Position numbers and translations under genes: made by a program. A stretch of DNA of 64,000 nt from Silene latifolia (lineage: Eukaryota > Streptophyta > Magnoliopsida > Caryophyllales > Caryophyllaceae): assembly GCF_048544455.1 (NCBI RefSeq), contig NC_133538.1, forward strand, positions 42,313,969 to 42,377,968, read 5' to 3'. Below are positions 24,706 through 37,217 of this stretch, piece by piece (position 1 is the stretch's first letter; every line of letters begins with the position of its first letter). The notes under the pieces were generated by a model, which saw nothing but the letters and a program-made list of their open reading frames with translations, made no database searches and was not told where the DNA came from.

Positions 24706-27062
24706 TATAGATACCTGGTATCTGCTGAGACTCCAACAAACACACGATGATTATCGGACTATAACATGTTTTGGAATCGCGGCGTTTGATCGACTGTTTG
24801 TGTACAACTTTACGTTGGAAAACTTAAAACGATTTCGAAAATAAAACATTTCAAAAACATTTCAAAAATACCTAGAGTGTTTAATGCACGATGACGGAGT
24901 CGCAATGACACTAACTACAGTCAAAACCGACACCGGACCAAAAACCGACTCAAAAATTCAAATCCCGACTCCATTAACGGGTCAAACCGAGTCAACCACC
25001 AAAAACAAAACATTTCAAACCTTCTACCTTAAGATTTCCCGGATTTTTGTTTGGTCAAGTACCAAACATATGACTACAAAATCTAGGATAGAACAAATCA
25101 TGATTGCATTTGTGTGAAAGCGACAACTCATCTCGAAGACCCGCGACGTGGCTCGCGCCTCTTTGAGCAGCCCAGGTGGCCACCTCGCTCAAAACTCACT
25201 CAACCACTCATTTCCCTATAAATACCCCTCAAATGCCCCCCATTTGAGACTCACGCGAGTGTCCACCCCCTCTTTTCTCCCTTAAAATTCTCGACTCGAC
25301 TTCTTAAGTCACAATCCGACGCGTATTTACGACCTACCGATCGTAAATACAAGCCTTACACATTGTTTGGTACCGTCATCGTGCATTAAATCACTTGACC
25401 GACCACTTCGACCACTACACCGTCACTAATCTTAAAACACTCTTTTTACTTACAAAAACGGTTTTAAGCCGAGTTTTTTCCGACCAAACGAGTTGTTACA
25501 CTTACGTCGGTCACTCTCCATAACCAAACATGTAAGTATGAGGGTGTAAAAATCCTTTTTTCATCATGTTTTCATTTGTTTCATGATTATAACATGCTAA
25601 AACGTGCATAACATGAACCAAAGCATGGGATAAACGAGCCAAAACTGATTTTGGCCTGAGGCAGAAGCCCCTTGGTTCCCCGGCTTGCCCGCGCCTAAAT
25701 GGGGTGTCCAGGTCAGAGATTAACCTTGTTTGTTCTCGTCTTTCCCCTTTAATTATTTTTCATATTTATAATCGGTTTTTACCATTTCAAATATTTTCAA
25801 ACCCTTTTTTATTTTATTTCATTTGTTTTAACCATAAAACATTTCTCACCCTTGGTTCCATATACCATGACGGTTATCCGTGTTTCGGTGATAATATTTG
25901 GTTAATGACATTTAAAAGGTATTTAAAACCTTTTATTTCATTTCTTTACATTTTGGGAGGTATTTTAAAGCCTCTCATTATTTCTTTACATTTTCAAAAT
26001 AAACATATTAGTCACCAACACAAAGTCATCCTTGGTTCTACATACCATGCCGGATTTTAACCCGAGTACGATGATGAGTATCGACTAATTATATTCAAAT
26101 GAACTTAAACCAAATCGGGTTTAAATACCCATTTCTCAACACATTTTGTAACGTTTTCAAAAGGTCAGAACACGGCATATAACCGTAGGCTGACCCGCGC
26201 CTCAAGCAGGCCTTATCTTTCTCATTTTCAGAACTAGGAGAGGCCCCTTTACACCGTCGTCTGGCTCGCGCCTCATGTAGCCGTCTGGTACAGGGCATGT
26301 TCCCTTTCCAACATTAGTCTAGGACGATCCCGACTCCGGTTTGCCCGGATATAGGATGGATCGGATGACTATTTGTTTATTCCAAAATCAAATTTGCAAA
26401 ATGCTTCACTAAGACAAATGGATCACGTTATGCACCCTAAACCTAATACGGTAAATGGATGTTTAATTTCTGTCTTGCATGCAAATCAATCATTAATCCA
26501 ACTCGACATCTTATACTTGATACTTGGATTAAATCAACCGACTTAGAAAGCTCTCACATGTTAGGTTTAAATTATTGGATGCGCATTCATGCATTTAAAC
26601 CGTTTTATCAGCTTTTGCATTCAACCATCCAAGATCGATCAGTAGAGGCCGCTACCGCGGGCGGGATTGGGTGTCTGATTAAAGGGCTTCCTAATATGTA
26701 CCTTCACCTCTTACTCAGAAACTTTGGATAGTGGACGACCTTATCCAGGGCTTACGAGAGTCATTCTAGAGATAGGATGCTAAAGAGGGACGATTTCCTC
26801 ATCTTTAGTACATATGTCAAACGCTGCTTTGTGCTTCAATTTGACCGAGGTATAAAGTGGATTTCGAACGGGTTCCGAGCATCCCACAAATGCTTGGTGG
26901 CGACTCTGAACATCTTTAATCGTTTCGAGACCCTTACCGAGACGAAACCGACCGATCTAAAACGATCCGGTCGAAAGCATTTTTACGCCGGCGAGCGTGG
27001 CTTTCAAAAGACCGCTGCATGTCCACAGATCAAAGTGGGCTCGTAGGTGGACCATGTCCACA
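24706..27062 (+). repeat. Tat1 3' LTR
   Basis: The start tatagatacctggtatctgc follows the purine tract and resembles Ogre/Tat LTR starts, except that TG has become TA. The end reads catgtccaca at 27053-27062. It includes a segment tggtggcgactctg near 26894 seen near the ends of Ogre-type LTRs. Four GC-rich motif copies occur inside (25151, 25684, 26190, 26263). The partner LTR lies outside the window, so the right edge rests on the terminal CA and family resemblance. Confidence 0.68.
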
Positions 27063-28026
27063 GGTATACATCTTGATCTTGTTCTAGTGTCCATTTGAGG
27101 GGTGTTGTTCTTGTTATTATTCCTTGAGAATAATGAGTGGTTAGGCGGTGTCCATGAGATAGTATGTTTTGTCGGTAGTATGTCTCGAATATTTCATCTT
27201 AGTTATGTAATAATGATGGCCATAAGGCCGTGAACTTGTGTTTAAAATTGGTTATTTGATGGTGTATTAGTCACTATCGGAGTCTATTAGAATTTGTGTG
27301 ATGAAATAGGAAAGTGAACCAAGTTAAGAATAAAACATTCTGCCCAGGTGACACTCGACCGAGTGCACCCTGCACTAGACCGAGTGACCTCCGACACTCG
27401 ACCGAGTGGCATGCCTTGACCTTTGTTTTGTTGATATTTGACCGAATATTGAGCATGTACCCTTATTTCGCGGTTTATGTTAGTTGACTTGTATTTGGAT
27501 GAGCATATTGATCTCTTATGGGCGATATTTCGTGAATTTTTTACGTTTGATTATATGATGTGGCATTTTGCAAGTAAATGGAAATTGTTGATTCGATATG
27601 AGTGGATTGATGACAGAAACGATATGATAATATTATGTGATGTGTGAATCGACGTGACATTATTTTTGTCGTGTAAAAGTAAGATGAAGAATGCAAATTT
27701 GGTGTTGCATAGTGGTCGTTTGCATGATTGTGATTATGGTCTTCCGTATAAACGGAAGTGTTGATGATAGATGGGAATGGATATGGATACACATGTGTGA
27801 TCATGTGGTGGATTTTACGCGGTATATGCGTGGCATGATGTCTGGAAGTGGGAATGTTGATCATCCATGAGTCACATTGCGAGTAATTTTACATTACTTG
27901 AATTTTTATTTCCTAGAGTCCACATATTCGTGATTGATGTGCATACATATTAATATATGAGATTTTACGTGACATAGATACGTAGTAATAATCGAGTTAT
28001 GCCCCTTGATAGATACATATACATAT
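27063..28026. other. Unassigned sequence between Tat1 and Athila-A
   Basis: This AT-rich sequence has no coding motif. It continues at 49436 after Athila-A and is probably part of another old element. It holds the palindrome cluster at 27352. Confidence 0.5.
27352..27408. repeat. Three spaced CACTCG-AC-CGAGTG inverted repeats
   Basis: Copies lie at 27352-27365, 27373-27386 (one mismatch) and 27395-27408. They have 6-bp arms with a 2-bp centre, spaced 21-22 bp, about two helical turns. Confidence 0.85.
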
Positions 28027-29300
28027 TGATACTGTCGTTTAGTACCAAAATTAAATTTATAATTCCAAACTAAAACTATAGCTAGTGATAGTAAGGGTCG
28101 AACCACAGAGAGACAAGGTTGATTTTGTTTGCTAATTTTCAGTCTATAGAAGTAACAATTAAGAGGGGGGTTTTGAAGTTGATTGGCTAACAGGCTAATT
28201 GCAAAAATGTATATTCTTAACAAGATAAAAAGGGGATCGGGAACTTCGGTTCACCATGGCACAAAACAGGTCAGTCAAGCAGCAGAGATCTTATAATACG
28301 GTCTCAGGGAAAATAAGCTAGCCTTTCGATCAAAGCTCAAATAACCTCACGGTCTAATAATTCCCTAGAATTTATCAAGGTTTTCACTCAAGAGAAATTC
28401 TAAATCTAGCGATAAATCAAATTACCAATCTTTTGACCTAGCAAAGAAATCCATCAAAAGATAACAAGACCAATACGGAAGAACTCATGCTACACAACTA
28501 TCCTAATTTAATACCATGGCTCACCTCATTCCCAATCAAAGGAATTACCTATGCATAATTATGACTACACTAATTACGAAATTAACGATAAAGAACGAAT
28601 TCAACATGATGGAATTTAACTAGAACAAAGGAGAGAAATCAATTACTGAAATTAATTGAAGAAAACAAGAATTGAATTAACAAGGAAGAATAAGAAGGAA
28701 GAATAATTGCATTAAAGGCTTACTAATTGAAAATCCAGAACCAAGCATTCGAATCAAGGTTTCCGTCTCAAACTAGATCTGAAAACTCAGTTTTTCCAGA
28801 ATGAAATTACATAACCTAAAAGTTGCTGCGTTCAACTGATAAAAGATACCCAAAGTTAATTACAAGTTGGGCTTTTAAAAGTCTAACACGGAAAATTAAA
28901 CATCACTTGCAATAAGGTCGATCGATCGTGCATGCGATCGATCGGCCCAACTGTGGAATGTGGCTCTGTCTCGAGCTCCGGTGGTCGATCGATCGTCCGC
29001 ACAGATCGATCGACCGAGCATGCTTTGTGCGATGGCTCCTTGATGCTTCCAAAAATGAGTCTTCACTCCTTGCACGCATCTCAAGGTGAGTGAATGAGCT
29101 CTTCTTCCTCTTAGCTTCCTCAAACTCGCTTCCGGAGGACGAACTTGGCTTGATTTAGCCTACTTCCACGCATTCCTACAATAAATCATAGAAAATGCAA
29201 AGTAAACCGTTTCGGGAGAAATAGCAGCCTTAAGCCACCGATTAAGCATGGAAATACGTGCCAAAACCTCAAATAAAGTGTATAGAATATGCACGTATCA
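28027..29300 (-). repeat. Athila-A 3' LTR
   Basis: This 1274-bp LTR is bounded on the plus strand by TGATACTGTCG and GCACGTATCA. It matches 48159-49430 except in a palindrome block at 28918-29040. Confidence 0.94.
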
Positions 29301-31005
29301 AATCTCCCCAAACCAAACCTTGCTTGTCCCCAAGCAAGCACTATGACCCGTATAAAAACCTAAATGGAGAGGAGTACATTTCAGAGCTAACTACAGTCAA
29401 TACCAAACCATTTAATGCCCCAAGTCAACTACTGCGAAGCTTAAATCAAGCGAACAAATTTATGCATATCATAGAATTAGATCGGGCGTTCGACCTTGCA
29501 AGACTCACACAATCGGACTCTCCCGGATCACTCTTCTCTCAGCAAAGCAAATGGTAAGATAATATGTAAAAGAGAGGGAAGAAAAATACAGTCTCTCACC
29601 TAGACTACGACCGACAAAACATGTATGCTTGACTAGCATGAGTAATGATTCTATTCACCGTACATACGCATAACCACCGTCAAGGACTATCACATGCCGA
29701 ATTATTGCAAAATTTGGATATGTGAGGCTAAGTGGGAAAGAAGGGGCAAAACAAATATGGAAAAGTGAAGGTAAGAGCCAAGCTAGTACCTAATGAACCA
29801 CCAGAAACCGAATCCCTTCCTCCAACTCAACTAAAACAACAACCATGCCCTTATTGACTAGGCAACACACAAATCCAAACGGACGCCTCCAAAACAAGAG
29901 ATAAACACATGAGGCGTGTTTTTATTTCAGCTAAGACTCAATTTTTTCATCTTTTTTTTTTTTTTCATGTTCTTTTTTTTTTTTCTGTTTCTTTCTTTTT
30001 CTTTTCATTTTTTCCTTTTTTTTTTTTCAAAAACTGAACTGGTGGTCGATCGACCACTGACGGCTGTCGATCGACCACTCTGCACACTTCAGAACATTCT
30101 GCCAGGTAAACAACTTCTCTTTTTTTTTTTCTTTTTTTTTTCTTTCTTCCTGTTTTCAGGCTGAAGTAAATCCGTCACTTCTCAAAAATACCCGCTCCAA
30201 CATTACAAGAGCGAACCAAAACAGCTTAGATCAACAAATTCCTCTACAACTACCTAGTTTGGCGCAATGGTAGGCTAATTATGGGATGTAATTGAGGGCA
30301 ACTGGCAATTTTGGCTTATAGTGGAGTTAGTGGGGTAAAATGAGAAAGGGGAGGATGCAATAATTCTCCAAACATGCAATACCGACCACAAACCAATGCG
30401 TATAGGCAATAAGCAATCAAAAACTCATACTCGTGCAAAACATGAAATGAAGGGAGTAACTACTCTCAATCCTAAATTAACCGGTCATGAATGTCACCAG
30501 TTATAGGCTCTATATCTCAGAAGGTATAAGTAGCTTGCCAAAAGTAATGAGTCAAGTCTAATCGCCCGAAATAGATTCTACAACAAAATTTGAGATATCG
30601 CTTTTAATTCTTGCTAAGCAGCTATGAAAAGGCAAGGAGTGGCATATTTGACTAATAGAGCAGAATCATCATTAAGAACTCCAATCCGACTCAACTACAT
30701 GCAAAAATAAACGTGATATTATTTTTTTTTTTTTTTTTGAATGGTGAAAATAAAACAAATGCAAGCAGAAATTAAACATGTGACTGAAATGCAATAGAGA
30801 ACGAATGCAATGCAAGACAAAAGGCATATGCAAATACCCTCCCCAAACCAAAACGCACAATGTCCCCATTGTGCTCAACAAATAAATCACCGCGAAAGAA
30901 TGGGAGAATAAAGGCATAAAAGGTAAAAGGAAGCGAAAAGAGAAAGGAAAATACTCACAAAAATACGACCTCCCCAAACCAGCCAAAAACGGGAGGTCAC
31001 CAAAT
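29301..31005 (-). other. Athila-A 3' non-coding interior and polypurine tract
   Basis: On the minus strand GGTTTGGGGAGATT directly precedes the 3' LTR (plus 29301-29314). Farther in are T-rich tracts on the plus strand (29940-30028, 30118-30155) around two TCGATCGA palindromes (30044-30078). A segment near 30838-30872 has, on the minus strand, the phrase GGTTTGGGGAGGGTATT after an ATTGTGC-type stretch. The matching place in Athila-B is 56905-56937. No gene is recognised. Confidence 0.7.
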
Positions 31006-32489
31006 CTAATCTCCACCCTCGTAGGAGGGGTCACCATCCTCGTTAGACCCCGACTCACTCTCCTCCTCCTCGGCGGCGGGAGTAGCTCTCCCGGAAACGG
31101 AGGGAGTGGGTCTCCGGAAGTGGAGGGACCGGTGGTGGTGGTGGTAGGAGGGGTCTCCTAGCGGCGAGGGTAGCCACCCTCGGGGGAACAAAGTAAGAAG
31201 GGTGAGCCCGGTCACCCTTGGAAGCGACCCCTCGAGCTAGCTCGTCGTAGACCGGGAACAGGGCGATGGCCGTGTCCAATCTGTGCTCGTTGAAGCTCTG
31301 CACAAATCACCCAAAACACGTGACATTGCCCTCTGGTCCATGACCTGAGGGACAACTAAAGGAGTAGGTGCCCGAAAAGTAGCCGCACCAGCAGTAGGGG
31401 TGGTAGTGGAGGTAGGGGGTGCCTGTGAAGAGGAGGCATGAGCCCTCCTCAAAGTGCCAGCAGAAGGCGTGGCTGCCACCAAAGGAAGCCTGTAACTAGG
31501 CAAAGGTGGCCTAGCATATCCCTCAACAGTGGTGAGGGGCAAGATAGGAGGGTAGCCGGTGACAGGGATGCGGTCACAGATGAAAGAGTCAATCTTCCAC
31601 CGCATCTGTCTATCGACCCAATGGACGCCCCTCGCGTAAGGGAAATCCATAAAACGCAGCTCGGGTCAATGGGATCCTCCCCGTCGAGGAAAAGTAAAAC
31701 AAGGCGGTTAGCGTCGTGTCACCAAACCGCCACAGGCAATGGTGGTCTTGGTGCCCTCACTTACAGTCTGAAAGTGAGCGGCGGTCAAGTAGGCAATGTT
31801 ATAGATGCGGGCTCTCCGACGCTCAACGTTCAGATAACCCGCCAAAATCGAAAGCTCAATATTATTCACGTTATTAGACTCTTTACGGCCAAAAATGGTA
31901 TTACCCATTAACCGCAAAAAATAACGAAGAGGGGGCAAGTGGACGGAAGTGCCCGTCCTCCTCAACCCGTAAGTGTCACCAATACAAGACCACATGGCCC
32001 GGTGAGTGTCAGAGGGGTCCGAGGTGCTACCCTCGGAGCAAAGACCCAAAAAACCCGCGAAATCAGCAAGTGTCAGAGAATAATTGACATTAAAAAGGCG
32101 AAAGGAAATGCAGGGTTTGGTCTCGTCAGCCTCAAAGGCTTTGGAATCAAAAGCATAAGAGGAAAAGAATTCTAGGGTCATGACATAATATGTGAACTCA
32201 GACATGTCCACCAGACCTATCATACCCGTCCCATTTAGCAGGGACACGACCGACTCATAACAGCCTAGTTTCTCCAAAGTGTCTTTATGGAGAAACCGGG
32301 TAGCTGTGACCTTTACAGTCGAAACAAAGAAAGAGAATTTAGCGCGCTGAATAGTTTTTTCAAAGATAACCTGCGGATAGTCAGGTAGACTATCCGTAGT
32401 GGTTTCTATCATCAGAGGCGGTCCGCGTGGCCGCTTAGCGGTGTCGGCTCGACTTGTCCCTCTTGCATTGGCGCTTTTCCCTTTGTCAT
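31006..32489 (-). pseudogene. Athila-A post-pol ORF (env-like position, function unknown)
   Basis: This is the ORF downstream of integrase that Athila elements carry; it has been called env-like from its position. The best block, 32412-31708, shows VVSLLNGTGMIGLVDMSEFT, FFSSYAFDSKAFEADE, ISFRLFNVNYSLTLADFAGF and NNVNNIELSILAGYLNVERR. The C-terminal parts lie in other frames (31650-31237, 31303-31006), with Pro-rich stretches and an acidic end. The homologous protein in Athila-B keeps the same motifs. I see no signal peptide or membrane segment, so a fusion or surface role is not supported by this sequence. At least two frame changes break it. Confidence 0.75.
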
Positions 32490-33509
32490 TGTTATTCCTG
32501 CAAAAAGAGTCAAATTAGCAACAACAACCAACTCAAGTTACAAATTCCAGAAACCCGCATCAAAATCAGACCATCTACCCAAATTAGGGTTTCGAAATTT
32601 TTAGGGCAAACGGAATTAATCGCTCCTAGTTGCTAATTAGTGTCGAAAATCAAGGGGTAAAGGCTAGAATAAGCAATTAAAGCATGTAAATGAATAGAAA
32701 TCACACCCAAAAAACATTTTCCCCAAATCGATTTTTTCGACTCAAGGGGTCAGTGCTCGAAAAATTAGCATGGATCTTCAGCAAAACTCGAACAAATAGT
32801 ATAGAAATAAGATTAGAAGCATACCTTGATAATTTCTTTGAAGATTAAAGCAAGAATGGCGGAGAATGAGGCGGATTTGCAAGAGAAAACGCGAAAAAGG
32901 GAGAGGGAAAAGGGGTTTACTCTTTTCTGATTATTTTTGAACAATGAAAGAATGAGGAAATAAGGGTTGAAACTTCCCTTATCAGCAGCCTCTGAACCCG
33001 TGATCTGGTCGATCGACCAGTTTACACTGTCGATCGACTGATCCTTCATAATCCTGGCTTCGGACTCTCGTGGTGGTCGATCGACTATGTGACCCGGTCG
33101 ATCGACCACTAACCCATGCACAGATAGCTTCATTCTCCTCACGTCGTCGGTCGATCGATCAACCTCTTAGTCGATCGACTATTTGAACTGGCAATTGGAA
33201 TTAAATTCGTCAAAATTCATTACGCCATCATAACTTCCTGTCTTTCTCTCGCAAAAATCCAGTAAACCACTTACGCACTTTGCATAAAATAAATTCCTGC
33301 AGAGATCATCAAAGGCGCACAAATTTCCCCAAACCAGGAGATTACAAACTTAGAGAAAATAAAGGAAACAAAAGCAAGAAAACTTAAAAAGCAAAATGAA
33401 TGAAACAATAAAACGGAAATCCTAAATTACAAAATATCTACAACCTGGATTGCCTTCCAGTTAGCGCTGGTTTAAGAGGTCCCGCACGACCTTGTTACCT
33501 CACTTCTCA
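32490..33509 (-). other. Leader of the post-pol ORF with palindromes and candidate intron
   Basis: On the minus strand TATCAAG/GTATGC (near 32821) and TTTTTGCAG/GAATAAC (near 32498) make a plausible 324-bp intron ending just before the ORF. Between 33006 and 33182 lie six TCGATCGA-type palindromes. Short open stretches here are artefacts of those repeats. Confidence 0.5.
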
Positions 33510-34650
33510 TCATCTGATAGCGGATCGAAGTACAAAACCTCGACCTTCCCAACATACGCATCTGATCCATGATAGTGCTTCACATATTGGCCATTTACCT
33601 TGAACCTTCCTCCAGCAGAGTCTCCAATTCAACAGATCCGAACTTTGTGACAATTTGTGACCGTATAGGGACCGGTCCACCTGGATTTGACTTACCAGAA
33701 ATAAACGGATACGAGCGTTAAAAAGAAGTACCTTATCGCCAATATGGAACTCGCGCTTTATGATTCTCTTGTCGTGCCAGCGCTTTGATTTCTCCTTGTA
33801 GATCCTTGCATTGTCATAGGCCAGCGGCCTAAATTCCTCTAGTTCATTCAAATTTGTGTCATGCATTTCTCACGAGAGAGGTTAGGATCTAAATTCAAAT
33901 CACAAATAGCCCACCAGGACTTACGCTCTAACTCAACAGGTAAATGACATGTCTTACCATAAATCAATCGGTATGGTGACATCCCGATTGGCGTTTTAAA
34001 CGCCGTCCTATAAGCCCATAAGACATCAGCTAACTTTAGACTCCAATCTTTCCGTGATTTAGAAACAACTTTAGCTAAGACTTCTTTCAATTCTCTGTTA
34101 GAAACCTCAACCTGACCACTAGTTTGGGGATGATACCCCAAACCTCTACGATGTTGGACACCGAATTTAGTCAATAAAGCACTAAGTTGTTTCTCTTTAA
34201 AATGCATTCCCCCATCGCTAATGGCAACCCGAGGGACACCAAAACGAGGGAAAATAATCTTTTTAAACAATTTAATCACGGCTTTTGCATCGCAATGGGG
34301 AGTAGCAATAGCTTCCACCCACTTGGATACATAATCTACAGCTACGAGGATATATTTAAAACCTTGACTGCTCGGAAAATGTCCTTGATAATCGATGCCC
34401 CAGACATCGAAAATCTCGACCTCAAGAATGCCTACCTGTGGCATCTCATGTCTCTTGGAAATATTCCCCAATCTTTGACAAGCGTCGCATTCGGCAACAA
34501 AACTGCGACAATCTGCATGCAAAGTTGGCCAATAGAAACCAGATTGGAGTACCTTAGCTACGGTCCTGGACGGACCGTGATGACCACCATAAGCAGAAGA
34601 GTGGCAAGCCTCTAGGATATCCTTCACCTCCCACTGAGGTACGCATCTCC
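33510..34650 (-). pseudogene. Athila-A integrase
   Basis: Integrase inserts cDNA into the chromosome. The HHCC zinc domain is intact: [20 protein letters not shown], then CDAC. The core holds [10 protein letters not shown] (Asp), [13 protein letters not shown] (Asp) and [14 protein letters not shown] (Glu), so the catalytic triad is complete in 34627-33848. The C-terminal part ([31 protein letters not shown]) continues in another frame from 33866 and soon loses similarity. There is no chromodomain. One frameshift separates core and tail. Confidence 0.92.
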
Positions 34651-34856
34651 GGATGAGACCGTCTGCGCATTCCTTGAAAACATAAGGATCATCCCAAAAA
34701 TATTGCCTAGCATCATAAGCAAACCGCTTCTTCTCACGCCATGAGAGCTCGGGTGGTATCCTACATCACACAAAAGTTAGCAAAATCAGCAAACCACGGA
34801 GGTGGATAAGAACCTGAAGTAGTAATAGCTAACAAACTCTCATCGGAAAAGAATCA

Positions 34857-35520
34857 TTAATAGGCAAAGAATCCTCCTTTACTGTCATTTTGCAGACGAG
34901 ATAAGTGGTCAGCTACCACATTCTCTGCTCCTTTCTTATCTCTGATCTCCAAATCAAACTCCTGCAAAAGGAGTATCCACCTCAAAAGCCTTGGCTTTGC
35001 ATCTTTCTTAATAAAGAGAGTCTTCAACGCTGCATGGTCAGTGTAAACAATAACCTTAGAACCTAATAAATAAGACCGAAATTTGTCTAAGGCAAAAACA
35101 ACAGCTAGAAACTCTTTCTCAGTGGTAAAATAGTTGACTTGAGTCTCATCCAGAGTTCGGCTTGCATAGTATATGGCATTCAAAGCTTTATTCTTTCGCT
35201 GTCCCAGAATCGCATCGATCGCATAATCGCCGGCATCACACATGATCTCAAATGGGAGGTCCCAATCAAAGCGTGAATGATTGGCGCAGAAATTAGGGCC
35301 TCCTTTAACTTTGTTAAAAGCGACATAACACTCATCAAGAAATTCAAAGACAAACATCCTTAAGAAGCAATTGTGTAAGTGGTTTAGCAATTTTTGAAAA
35401 ATCCTTAATGAAACGCCGGTAGAAACCAGCGTGACCTAGGAAACTCCTCACTCCTTTAACATTCACGGGAGGAGGTAATTGCTCAATCACCCGCACCTTT
35501 GCCTTGTCAACATGTATACC
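34857..35520 (-). pseudogene. Athila-A RNase H and RT-RNase H connection
   Basis: RNase H degrades the RNA strand after first-strand synthesis. [36 protein letters not shown] and [13 protein letters not shown] mark the domain, which ends [14 protein letters not shown]. The connection region ([23 protein letters not shown]) lies at about 35505-35400 after a frame change. A second frame change near 35390 starts the RNase H block. Confidence 0.9.
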
Positions 35521-35521
35521 C

Positions 35522-36373
35522 TTATCGTAAAATCGGATGCCCTAACACAACTCCCTCATTGACCATAAACTGACACTTTTCCCAGTTTAAAACAAGATTA
35601 ACATCTATACAACGCTGCATGACTTTATCAAGGTTAGCTAAACAACGATCAAAGTCACTGCCATAAACTGAGAAATCATCCATGAATACTTCCATAATAT
35701 TCTCTATATAATCAGAAAAAATCCCCATCATGCACCTCTGAAAGGTAGCAGGGGCATTACACAATCCGAAAGGCATTCTACGATACGCAAAAACACCCTG
35801 TGGACAGGTAAAAGTAGTCTTACTCTGATCGTCCGGATGAATAGGGATCTGAAAGAACCCTGAGTATCCGTCTAGAAAACAGAAAAATTTGTTAGAAGCA
35901 AGTCTTTCAGTCATTTGGTCAACAAAAGGGAGGGGGAAATGGTCTTTCTTGGTGGCGGCATTTAACTGTCTATAATCAATGCACATCCGCCACCCTGTCA
36001 CTACTCGAGTTGGTATTAATTCATTTTTATCATTTTTAACCACGGTAGTCCCTCCTTTCTTCGGGACCACCTGAACTGGGCTAACCCACTTGGAGTTGCC
36101 AACTGTATAAATAATACCTGCATCAAGTAGTTTCATCACCTCAGCCATGACAACCTCCTGCATCTTCGGGTTCAACTTGCGTTGACCCTGTCTGTAAGGC
36201 TTGTGACCCTCTTCCAGCTCTATCCTATGCATACAAACATCGGGGCTGATGCCCTTAATGTCATCCAAAGAGTAACCCAAAGCCTTCCTGTTTTTCTTAA
36301 GTATACACATCAAAGCAGATAGCTGGTCATCGTTAAGCTTAGAGCTAACAATAGTGGTCTTGCTCCGTATCAT
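35522..36373 (-). pseudogene. Athila-A reverse transcriptase
   Basis: The fingers and palm are well preserved: WVSPVQVVPKKGGTTVVKND, WRMCIDYRQLNAATKKDHFP, FLDGYSGFFQIPIHPDDQ, FAYRRMPFGLCNAPATFQ and the catalytic FMDDFSVYG. Both catalytic Asp residues are present. An in-frame TAG at 36374-36376 separates it from the protease side, and a frameshift follows GVVLGHPILR. Start codons are not meaningful because RT is made as part of a polyprotein. Confidence 0.93.
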
Positions 36374-37217
36374 CTAGAAAAACATACTTAAGATTAGGGG
36401 AAGTGGCTTACGCTCCGGCACCTTTACCTCTACAAAGATAGACAGAATCGCTTCAATGGTGTAGCAAGTGTTCACCAAGTTATCATTGGTCAGGCTCAAA
36501 AGCATCTCATCTTCTTCTTCATTGAGCTCGTAGCTCTCCATTGAGGCAACCAAAGCATCTGGCTCCTCAGCATTTTCCACTGTATTACCTGCACACTCAT
36601 CTGAATGAGTTAGATCAGCTAAGGGATCCTTGGCTAAGGATTCCCTCCAATTACAAGTAACAATCCTGTCAACAACATCAATAGAATAACACGTATCCTC
36701 ATCAGCAGGTTCAGTTGCCTTGTGAGTAAGACTGAACTCAATAGTGTCATCCCCTACCTCTAAGGTGATGGTTCCGCGTTTGACATCTATCACACAAATT
36801 GTGTATGTAAGAACGGTCTGCCTAAAATAATAGGTATCTGACTATCCTCTGCAATGTCCAAAACAACGAAATCGACAGGAATAAAAAACTTACCCACTCG
36901 AACGGGTACATCCTCTAGAACACCTATAGGTCTCTGAGTCGATCTATTTGCCATTTGAACGGTAATATCGGTCACCTTAAGTCTACCAATGTTTAACCTT
37001 TCGCAAAGCGAGAATACGGCATGACACTAACGCTGGCTCCTAAGTCACAAAGGGCCTTTCCAATTACGTGGTTACCTATAGTGCAAGGAATTGAAAAACT
37101 ACCCGGGTCCTTTAATTTAGGTGGCACATTAACTTGTGAAAGAACATTACATTCCTCCACAAACGCAACATTACCATCATCACGAAAATTTCTCTTACGA
37201 TTCAAAATATCTTTCAT
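36374..37217 (-). pseudogene. Athila-A protease region
   Basis: The active site CDLGASVSVMPYSRF lies near 37050-37000. The flap-side motif QIPIILGRPFLHT lies near 36830-36790 in another frame, and a conserved acidic spacer follows to 36374. Athila proteases use DLGAS in place of the usual DTGA. There is one frameshift near 36990 and one near 36790. Confidence 0.85.

Noticed and set aside
26894..26912. A primer-binding site (tggtggcgactctg) at the end of an LTR at 26894
   Set aside because: The sequence lies inside the LTR about 160 bp before the terminal gtccaca; similar phrases occur within Ogre-type LTRs, so it is not taken as the element boundary.
27541..28223. Minus-strand open frames of about 105 codons
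   Set aside because: No motif, and the second one crosses an element boundary at 28027; judged accidental.
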